Both the position numbers and the translations under genes were made by a program. Positions 38,128-45,400 of a stretch of DNA of 64,000 nt are shown here, piece after piece (the stretch's first letter is position 1; each line of letters opens with the position of its first letter). This stretch comes from Bacteroidaceae bacterium. GTDB lineage: Bacteria > Bacteroidota > Bacteroidia > Bacteroidales > Bacteroidaceae. The stretch covers positions 33,088 through 97,087 of the forward strand of contig JAFQBB010000051.1 in assembly GCA_017416805.1 (NCBI GenBank), in the 5' to 3' direction. The notes under the pieces are model-generated. The model saw only the letters and a list, made by a program, of their open reading frames with translations. It did no database searches and was not told where the DNA came from.

Positions 38128-38610
38128 TCAACTTTTAATTTCTGAAAATCCCAACGGCAACAACGCCTTCATCCCATCATTCACAACGTAGCATTCATCC
38201 TTCCCACAAAGAATCAGGCGTATAGGCTTGCCGCCTTGCCGCATTTCACATTCCTGCATAACCTGTCGGCACGAACCGCAAGGAGTGCAAGGATGTGGAG
38301 TGATACCTTCCGAACCTCTTGCCACAATAGCCATGTCGGTAATTTCCACTTCGGGATACATTGTTCCGGCATGAAACAACACATTCCGTTCGGCACACAT
38401 GCCACTTGGAAAAGCCGCATTCTCCTGATTGCTCCCTTGCAGTACAACACCATTTGCCAACCTTACGGCTGCACCTACCGAAAAACGTGAATAAGGCGCA
38501 TAACTCCTTCGGCTGGCTTCGAGTGCGGCATCTGCCAGATTACGGTCCTTTTCACCCAATTCGGCATACCCGCAAACACCTATTTGCAACGTAATGGAAA
38601 CCTCTTTCAT
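38128..38610 (-). CDS. cdd: Cytidine deaminase
   Basis: 160 residues. Deaminates cytidine and deoxycytidine in pyrimidine salvage. The zinc site is intact: CAERNVLFHAG with the catalytic glutamate, and PCTPCGSCRQVMQE with two cysteine ligands. The core AYAPYSRFSVGAAVR matches the family near residue 38. A TAACTTTG -7 element lies upstream at 38635-38642. Confidence 0.96.
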   Translation of the reverse strand: MKEVSITLQIGVCGYAELGEKDRNLADAALEASRRSYAPYSRFSVGAAVRLANGVVLQGSNQENAAFPSGMCAERNVLFHAGTMYPEVEITDMAIVARGSEGITPHPCTPCGSCRQVMQECEMRQGGKPIRLILCGKDECYVVNDGMKALLPLGFSEIKS

Positions 38611-38634
38611 CTTACTATAACAAAACTTTTAACA

Positions 38635-38642
38635 CAAAGTTA
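38635..38642 (-). promoter_or_regulatory. -7 element (TAACTTTG) of cdd
   Basis: Minus-strand TAACTTTG 25 bases upstream of the cdd ATG. The short divergent gap also serves the glucosaminidase, with a TATATTTG -7 box on the plus strand at 38677-38684. Confidence 0.5.
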
Positions 38643-38676
38643 CTAAAGAGATTCATTTTATTTGCCATATAATGCG

Positions 38677-38684
38677 TATATTTG
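38677..38684 (+). promoter_or_regulatory. -7 element (TATATTTG) of the glucosaminidase gene
   Basis: TATATTTG fits TAnnTTTG 26 bases before the ATG at 38710, and makes a reading that starts at 38662 untenable. Confidence 0.55.
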
Positions 38685-38709
38685 TGAAAAATTAGCAAAA
38701 CAAACACGT

Positions 38710-39609
38710 ATGAACCAATATCGTCCCGCACTGAAACCCACATTCGTCCTCCTCGTAATGCTACTCTCCCTCGTAGCGCAACCCCTACATGCACAACAGC
38801 GTAACCAGTTGTATATGAACTATATCGAGCAATATGCTGACGAAGCCGTTGAGCAAATGCACCGCTATCGCATACCAGCCAGCATCACCCTTGCACAAGG
38901 ACTCTTGGAAAGCGGAGCAGGACGAAGCCAACTCACCCGCAAATCAAACAACCATTTCGGCATAAAATGCGGAAGCGACTGGAGAGGAAAAAGAACCTAT
39001 CACGACGATGATGCACGCGGAGAATGCTTCCGTGTATATAAAAACGCACTCGAAAGCTACGAAGACCATTCACGCTTCCTTGCCGGAAAATCGCGCTATG
39101 CATCACTCTTCAAACTCAAAACTACCGACTACAAAGGATGGGCACGAGGACTCAAAAAATGCGGATACGCCACAAGTCCCACCTATGCAAACCAACTCAT
39201 AAACCTCATCGAGCTTTACAACCTTGACCGTTTCGACCATGCAAAACTGAAAAGCAAATGGATAGCCAACCCACATCAGACATACCTCGCAAACGGACTC
39301 CTATACATCATAGCACGCAAAGGCGACACCTTCGACTCACTCGCTGACGAGTTTGACATCTCAAAGCGAAAACTCCGCAAATACAACGACCTGTACAAAG
39401 GCTACATCCTGCAAAGCGGAGACATCATCTACCTCGAAAAGAAAAACCGCAAAGCACGCAAACCCTACAAAACCCACATCGTACAACCCGGCGAAAGCAT
39501 GTACACCATCAGCCAACGATACGGCATACGCCTCGAACGCCTCTACAAGATGAACGACAAAAACCCCGACTTTGCACCACAAAGCGGCGAACTCCTGCGA
39601 CTGCGATAA
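38710..39609 (+). CDS. Exported glucosaminidase with two LysM domains
   Basis: 299 residues from the ATG at 38710 (signal peptide MNQYRPALKPTFVLLVMLL..QPLHA). A FlgJ-type N-acetylglucosaminidase domain spans roughly residues 40-185, with RIPASITLAQGLLESGAGRSQL and KSNNHFGIKCGSDWRG; a motif YKGWARGLKKCGYATSPTYANQL follows. Two LysM domains bind peptidoglycan: YIIARKGDTFDSLADEFDIS and THIVQPGESMYTISQRYGIR. The protein should cut the glycan backbone outside the inner membrane. Confidence 0.93.
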   Translation: MNQYRPALKPTFVLLVMLLSLVAQPLHAQQRNQLYMNYIEQYADEAVEQMHRYRIPASITLAQGLLESGAGRSQLTRKSNNHFGIKCGSDWRGKRTYHDDDARGECFRVYKNALESYEDHSRFLAGKSRYASLFKLKTTDYKGWARGLKKCGYATSPTYANQLINLIELYNLDRFDHAKLKSKWIANPHQTYLANGLLYIIARKGDTFDSLADEFDISKRKLRKYNDLYKGYILQSGDIIYLEKKNRKARKPYKTHIVQPGESMYTISQRYGIRLERLYKMNDKNPDFAPQSGELLRLR

Positions 39610-39643
39610 CCCTCCTCCCGCCAACAAAACAATCCGGAAAAAA

Positions 39644-39775
39644 GCGGTAACTATATTTACACCCCGATACACCCCATACTTCAAGCGCATTCATCCTATG
39701 AATGAACCACGTTCATCCTATGAATGAATCGCATTCATCCTATGAATGAATCACGTTCATCCTATGAATGAATCA
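39644..39775. repeat. 132-bp dispersed block ending in four 22-bp palindromic tandem repeats (copy 2)
   Basis: Same 44-base lead as at 12254 with one visible substitution (TAACTATATT for TAACAATATT), then four 22-bp units from 39688, 39710, 39732 and 39754. Total length equals that of copy 1. Confidence 0.95.
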
Positions 39776-40008
39776 CCGCGTCTCCACGTTCTTTTAAAAA
39801 AGAGTTTCGCTATCCGCTAGTCACTAGTCACTCAAAATAAAACTCCGTGTCATCCTTTTGATATAAGAACCTTTTCTTTCTTCTGTTCCCCCCTCTTCGG
39901 TCAGTCAGAAACAACTCCTGATTATTCTTCCTCCATAGCTCAACAACCCGTCATTAAGGTCTGGTATTCTGTCTGAAAAAACATTCTCCAAGAAAAACCA
40001 AAAAAAAC

Positions 40009-40051
40009 TCCAACATGTCCCATGATTTGAGACATGTTGCCCGTACCTTTG
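40009..40051 (+). promoter_or_regulatory. Inverted-repeat operator and promoter of small hydrophobic peptide 1
   Basis: CAACATGTC (40011-40019) and GACATGTTG (40031-40039) form a perfect 9-bp inverted repeat, and a third CAACATGTC lies at 40064-40072. The -7 box TACCTTTG is at 40044-40051, between the second and third half sites, a layout that suggests repressor binding. The first part of the block is identical for 27 bases to 49353-49379. Confidence 0.7.
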
Positions 40052-40101
40052 CCGCAAAATCAACAACATGTCTCACCAAAAAATAAAGGAGAAACGTAAC
40101 T

Positions 40102-40173
40102 ATGTTTGAATTTTGCATCATGCTATGGATAATCGGTGAAGTGTTCGGTCACATGACAGGGCGCGGCGATTGA
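40102..40173 (+). CDS. Small hydrophobic peptide 1 (23 residues)
   Basis: Starts with MFEFCIMLWIIGEVFG and ends with the motif HMTGRGD. A strong Shine-Dalgarno, AAAGGAGAAAC, lies 9-19 bases before the ATG, which is unusual in Bacteroidetes and supports translation. About 15 residues are hydrophobic enough for one short membrane helix, followed by a polar, basic tail. A paralogue of 26 residues lies at 49451 with the same upstream block. The size and make-up are like type I toxin peptides or small membrane regulators; no known family is recognised. Too short for standard gene callers. Confidence 0.55.
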   Translation: MFEFCIMLWIIGEVFGHMTGRGD

Positions 40174-40240
40174 GTAAATCGCGGGATTGGACTAACGGAA
40201 CTCTATCCACCATAACCATAAGAAATACCTCAACAACCAC

Positions 40241-40271
40241 TTTGCCATTCCAAAAAGAATGTTTACCTTTG
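40241..40271 (+). promoter_or_regulatory. Consensus promoter of the predicted structured RNA
   Basis: TTTG at 40241-40244, 19 bases, then TACCTTTG at 40264-40271. Transcription should start near 40278, at the first stem of the RNA. Confidence 0.8.
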
Positions 40272-40274
40272 TGG

Positions 40275-40480
40275 CGTGCTACTGCCGTAAAGTATAGCAC
40301 AAGACATTTTGATTGCTCATTTCTCTACCGAATCACCACCTCGAAAAGAAGAAAGCGAGCTTTCTTGGAACATCCAAACACACATTGGGGTTTGCGCTAT
40401 AAGCGTAGGCTTACCCATAGTGTGTTTGGGGTTTGTGGTGAACCCGGTAGAGATATGGCGACGGCCTACGCTTTCTTTTT
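40275..40480 (+). ncRNA. Predicted discrete structured RNA upstream of the AIPR gene
   Basis: Five nested or linked pairings are visible. Stem 1: GTGCTA (40276-40281) with TAGCAC (40295-40300). Outer stem 2: CTCTACCG (40323-40330) and TCACCAC (40333-40339) with GTGGTGA (40435-40441) and CGGTAGAG (40445-40452). Side hairpin 3: AAGAAAGC (40349-40356) with GCTTTCTT (40359-40366). Inner stem 4: CCAAACACAC (40374-40383) and TGGG (40386-40389) with CCCA (40414-40417) and GTGTGTTTGG (40420-40429). Apical stem 5: TGCGC with GCGTA around TATAA. In addition AAGCGTAGGC (40401-40410) in the apical loop is perfectly complementary to GCCTACGCTT (40464-40473), a possible pseudoknot or alternative terminator stem, followed by TTCTTTTT. 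This supports an RNA of about 200 bases. I do not recognise the class. Confidence 0.6.
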
Positions 40481-40563
40481 ATGCCTATATGAAGTTTTGC
40501 GTCGGACGGTTGCCGAAATGAGAGAGGGCAATAATGCGTAAAACTTTAAAATAAACAATCAAA

Positions 40564-42417
40564 ATGAACCATGATAATCTTACATACGAATCATTTCGAG
40601 ATGAATGGCTGAATGATATTTTAGTTGATAACCCTAGTTCTGTTGAGAAAGGAAAACGTTTTGCAACCAAATTATTCTCTCAATGGCAAAATATAGAAGA
40701 TGGAAGTTGCTTTATCTATTGTGATGGATGTAATGATGGAGGAATAGACATTGCTTATCAAAAAAGTGATTTGGGGGATAATGACCAAATACTCGGAAAA
40801 ACATGGTACATTGTGCAGAGTAAATTTGGAAGTTCATATACAGGAACAAACACTTTAATGTCAGAGGCTACAAAAATATTCAACACCATCAGCGGACTAA
40901 ATCCTCATTTATCCAACGAAGTGAATGAATTAGTCGATTCACTCAAATTTTTCTTCTATACTGCATCAGAAAATGACAGATTTATTCTAACATTCGCAAC
41001 TATAGACCCTTTAAGTGATGTGGATTTAGCATCATTAAATGACATTAGAGTAGCAGGACGTAACCGTTTTGGGTATATATTTGAGGTGGAATCCATTTCA
41101 TTACAAACAATTTACAACCGTATACAAGACATTTCGATTCTTTCAAAAAAGCATATAATCCCAATGAAAGCAAATCTTGTTCCATCAGGAGAGGAGTTAC
41201 TTGTGGGATCTATAAAACTCATCAATATTTATGAGTTTATGCGCAACTTTAAAAGAACCACACAGGATTTGGAAGTTCTTTATGAGAAAAATGTAAGACA
41301 ATTCTTAGGCTCCAGAAAAAAGGTAAATAAAGGAATTGAAAAAACAATAATCAATGAACCTGAAAGATTTGGATTATACAACAATGGTATAACAGTTGTA
41401 GTAGAAGATTACAAACAAAAAGAAACTGATTTATTCGAATTGACCAATCCGTATGTTGTGAATGGTTGCCAAACGACACGTACCATTTGGGACGTACTTT
41501 TTAAGCGATTAGAACTTGTTGGTAGCGGAAGTGACGCTAAATTAGAAGAGTGGAAACGAAAACTTCATGAAGGAATTGTTGTCATTAAAGTTGTTAAAGC
41601 AGGGGATAATGGTAATGAGTTGTTGATTAATACAACAAAATATACCAACAGCCAGAATTCTGTTGGTCCCAAAGATTTCATTTCATTAGAACAAAATTTC
41701 CAAACTTGGGCAGAAGAAATGAAATGTAAATACAATGTATTTCTTGAAATCCAACGTGGCTCATGGGATTGCTACAAAGCAATGAAAAGAAATAATGCGA
41801 CAATAATAGGATGCAATGAATTTATTAATGCATTGGACGCATTAAAAATATATGGTGCTGGATGGAAAAAAGTTCCTGCTATCGCTTTTGGAAAAACTCC
41901 TCCTTTTGCCCCAGGTGGAACTATATACAAAGATATAACCAATAGGGAAGATTTCAATGTAGATGACTTGTATGCAGCCTATCTTTTAAAACGTTTAACC
42001 GATGTTCGTAAATATGGCAAAGAAACTTCTATCAAACATCTTGGCAAAACACGATATCTATTATACTATATTATATTAGACCTGCTCAGAAGTTGTATGT
42101 CTTACAAAAACATTGAACTGAATGAAGGAAACATTTCAAAATGTATCATTGCTGTTTTTTCACAATTAGAAGGAGATGCAGCAATAGCTCTATATGAAGC
42201 AGCATACAATGTAATAGAAAGCTATTTTGACAAAAACAATGAAGATTGCCTATATAACGAGCCACTATACAACAATGACATAAACGCGTTCTTAAAAGCT
42301 GAAAAGTTAACAGAGAGAGAAAATACTCCTCATTTAGACATGCTTATTAATGATGAAAAAAGAGCAATCAAAAGGAGCAGAGACACTATTTGTGAAAAAT
42401 TTGAATTGCTTTTTTAA
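40564..42417 (+). CDS. AIPR-family protein with restriction-endonuclease-like N-terminus (putative phage defence)
   Basis: 617 residues. The AIPR (abortive infection phage resistance) core is clear in the middle: KNVRQFLGSRKKVNKGIEKTI, then FGLYNNGITVVVEDYKQ (from about residue 268) and YVVNGCQTTRTIWDVL (about residue 298). The N-terminus has a Mrr-like nuclease pattern, GGIDIAYQ (Asp at about residue 62) and WYIVQSKFG (Q-x-K at about 85-87), so it may cut nucleic acid. AIPR proteins occur in phage-resistance loci; the mechanism is little known. It is AT-rich compared with its neighbours, as is the next gene, which starts 53 bases later and is probably cotranscribed. Confidence 0.85.
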   Translation: MNHDNLTYESFRDEWLNDILVDNPSSVEKGKRFATKLFSQWQNIEDGSCFIYCDGCNDGGIDIAYQKSDLGDNDQILGKTWYIVQSKFGSSYTGTNTLMSEATKIFNTISGLNPHLSNEVNELVDSLKFFFYTASENDRFILTFATIDPLSDVDLASLNDIRVAGRNRFGYIFEVESISLQTIYNRIQDISILSKKHIIPMKANLVPSGEELLVGSIKLINIYEFMRNFKRTTQDLEVLYEKNVRQFLGSRKKVNKGIEKTIINEPERFGLYNNGITVVVEDYKQKETDLFELTNPYVVNGCQTTRTIWDVLFKRLELVGSGSDAKLEEWKRKLHEGIVVIKVVKAGDNGNELLINTTKYTNSQNSVGPKDFISLEQNFQTWAEEMKCKYNVFLEIQRGSWDCYKAMKRNNATIIGCNEFINALDALKIYGAGWKKVPAIAFGKTPPFAPGGTIYKDITNREDFNVDDLYAAYLLKRLTDVRKYGKETSIKHLGKTRYLLYYIILDLLRSCMSYKNIELNEGNISKCIIAVFSQLEGDAAIALYEAAYNVIESYFDKNNEDCLYNEPLYNNDINAFLKAEKLTERENTPHLDMLINDEKRAIKRSRDTICEKFELLF

Positions 42418-42470
42418 GAAACCTCACATTCTATCCACTTTGATAAAGATTAATAAAACAAGACTCACAT

Positions 42471-45400
42471 ATGATGAAAGTAGGTGACATACATAAATTT
42501 ACTGTGATTGGTTCTTTCCTGAACAAGAAAGGAGAATTGATGTATTCTCTTCAATCTGCAGAAGAATATGATACAAACAAATATGTAGTATTTCCTCTTA
42601 AATGCCAACAAATAGGAATTATCCCAAAGGAAGTATATTGCAAAGTCCTAGAATCAGACGAATTGGGACGAACCAAACTTCAACAAGATGAATACACGTT
42701 GTTAAAATCTGTTTACAAACAAGATATTCCTATTGATTTTTTGGTTGCTACACAAATAGAAGATTCTAAAAATGGAATGAGAAGATACATAATAAAAAAT
42801 TCTTTAGGTCTTCAACATGTTTATACCGCACACAATAACGAAAACCTTTTGGTTGGCGAAAAACAAACATTGACCGTGTTAGTAAAAAAAGGAGTTCACG
42901 GCAATGCTATTCTATATTTTAACAAAATTGATGATGACTTAGGAATATTCACTCCAGAATCAGTATTCACAGGTTGTAACCATGCCGAACTATTCGAGAA
43001 ATACTTTACCGAATTGACTGCTCAACCTAATTATTCTACTAAAATGCACGATGCAACAGTAGAAATGAAAAAGAAATTAGAAACAAATAACCGCTTATGG
43101 ATATTTGATTATTTGACTTTCTTAAACTACGTTTCGATGTCATTGGACATTGAGAACTTAGACAAAAAGGAGATTGTGAACAAATTGATTCAAGACATTG
43201 AAGTTTGGTTGCTTGAAGAATCGGGTTTATTGTCCAAGTTCAACCCTGAAAAACGAGAAGAAACTAGACAGAAATCAGAACAAGTAATAGCTCGAACTGA
43301 GGCTGTAGCCGAAGCCATTGGAATCATCAGAAATAACAAACAAAAGGACTATCTGAATCAAGTTCTGGGAAAGTTAAGAAAATCAATGTATCTTAGAAAT
43401 AGAGAACATGCATTTTCGGTCATATACAATCTTGTATTGCTAGACAATGACTATTTGTCTCAAAATATAGCAGAATTCTCAGAACTTATCGATTTTACAT
43501 CATATGAAGTAAATGATACATACATATGGGAACGCATCGTTTCTATTCTTTCCCTCAAAATCAAAAATGACAAAAAGGCTCTGAATACAGAATTACATTA
43601 TCTACGCAAAAGAGATACGGATAAAGAGACCTTAACCAATTTGATAATAGGGATTGGTACTTTGCTGAATTTCTATGTTATAAAAGAACTTGAAAATCGC
43701 AACGAATACGGCATTCAACCTAAACAACTATTTCCGACCCTATGCAAATATCTCAGTTTTTTAACAACGGAAGATAAGGCTATATTATTAATAAACAAGT
43801 CACTATACTATGTATTAAGCAATCTAGATTCACTAAAAATACCAGGAGAAAAACTTCGGAATATATCTTCACGGCCTAACGAATTAGTAGATTATATAAT
43901 AAATCTCACATTTGATAATGACAATGCTATACGCCTTTCGAATAGAGATGAAGAGTATATACAATATTTGAATGGCAACATTTCAGTGACTCACTGCCCC
44001 GCTAATCTTAGTGTCGCCAATATAAGACATAGAATAAAAGATGTATATCATATACCTAATACATTTATTAATATAGCATCTCTCACCGACGAAACTATTT
44101 GGGAAAAGAATAAGGATTTGAATTATTATAAAACCAAATGGAAAGAATTGCTTTCCCAAAAAGAAAACGACTTATCGGCAATAGAAGAAAATTCAACAGT
44201 TTACATAAAGACTAAAAGCGTCAATGAGAAATTTACTAATTTAGTATTTTGTACTATTGAGGACACAATTAGGCCAGAAGATGGTGTAATTGAATTTAAA
44301 GGTTATGCACCAAATTTCAGAGTAAATCATTTAAATGAAATATTTGAACAAAATCAATATTTTTACGCTAAAGTCATACGCGAAGAAAATGGTCACATCA
44401 AGTTTGACATTACAGACAATATAAAGGAATATTCTCTCTATATTGCCCAAAACACAGAAGAAGAAATCGTAGGTGTTTGCCTCAATTATAACCCAGAAAG
44501 TCAAAATGCTTTATTTGTTACTCAAAATGGGATTTTATGCGAAAGTAAAATATTTTCAGGTTATGTAAGAATAGGTAAAACATATAAATTATCAATTGAT
44601 TTAAGAAACAATTACGAATACCCGATAGCTATAGTTATCGAAGAATCCAAAGAAAAATTAGACCGAGGAGTCGTTTTGAAACAACAACTACAGGGATTAA
44701 GCGAGTACAATAAGAATAAGCATAAAGAAGAAAAAAGGGATTTAAAAGTAAAGGAGTTCTCCTATATTCTTTTAATAATAGATAATTACATCAGGTTGTT
44801 TGAAGACAAAATTATACGTTACAATTTATATCAAATAGCTAGAATTGTCGCAATATTAGAAAGAAGTTCATTACGCAATTATTACACATCTTGTATTCAA
44901 TACATTGAAATGACAGAATGTTTTATAACAAATCAACCTATCAGTTATTCTATTACAGATTTCAATTGGGATGATAATCTGCTCTCACAATTCCCGACTT
45001 TGCGAAATCATACCGAGATGTATAACCTTCTGAAAAATTTTGGAAGTGAGAATGACATTGAATACCTTTACAATCTGTCCATTAGCGATTCCGTAAATGA
45101 ACAAACAAATAAATTTGCCCGCCTTTCTTTAGCCGCCAGTTTGATAGAAAGTGTATCTGATGACGAACGTCCTATAAACTATCTTCGTAGTATTATTGCT
45201 CAAGAGTTTGGGGATGAAACAATCAACAAACGATTAGAAGTCTTTGATGTTGAATTTGATAATGATGAAAATGATTTAGAAGGCAAAATTGTCAATCTAG
45301 GAACAGAAAGCCAAACAATAGAATTCAAAACTTCAATTGTATATCATGCTGGTGATGTAGAAAACAAAATGAATTTTGAGGCACAAATCTTAGTAATACT

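Larger units (their letters stand above)
39610..40101. other. Gene-free gap with the second 132-bp repeat block
   Basis: 492 bases. It contains the repeat at 39644-39775, a 'GCGTCTCCACGTTC' motif with an AGTCACTAGTCACT stretch (39778-39836) and unstructured sequence up to the small-peptide module that begins at 40009. Confidence 0.7.
40174..40563. other. 390-base non-coding stretch holding a predicted structured RNA
   Basis: No convincing protein gene; two overlapping short frames cross it but neither has a ribosome site or known pattern, and the RNA-like features listed separately explain the sequence better. Confidence 0.6.

Noticed and set aside
40275-40480. A retron msr-msd RNA
   Set aside because: There is no reverse transcriptase nearby; the following gene is AIPR-type.
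40170-40541. A 123-codon frame across the structured RNA
   Set aside because: No ribosome-binding site, no known pattern, and strong complementary arms that better fit an RNA; but a short real ORF cannot be wholly excluded.
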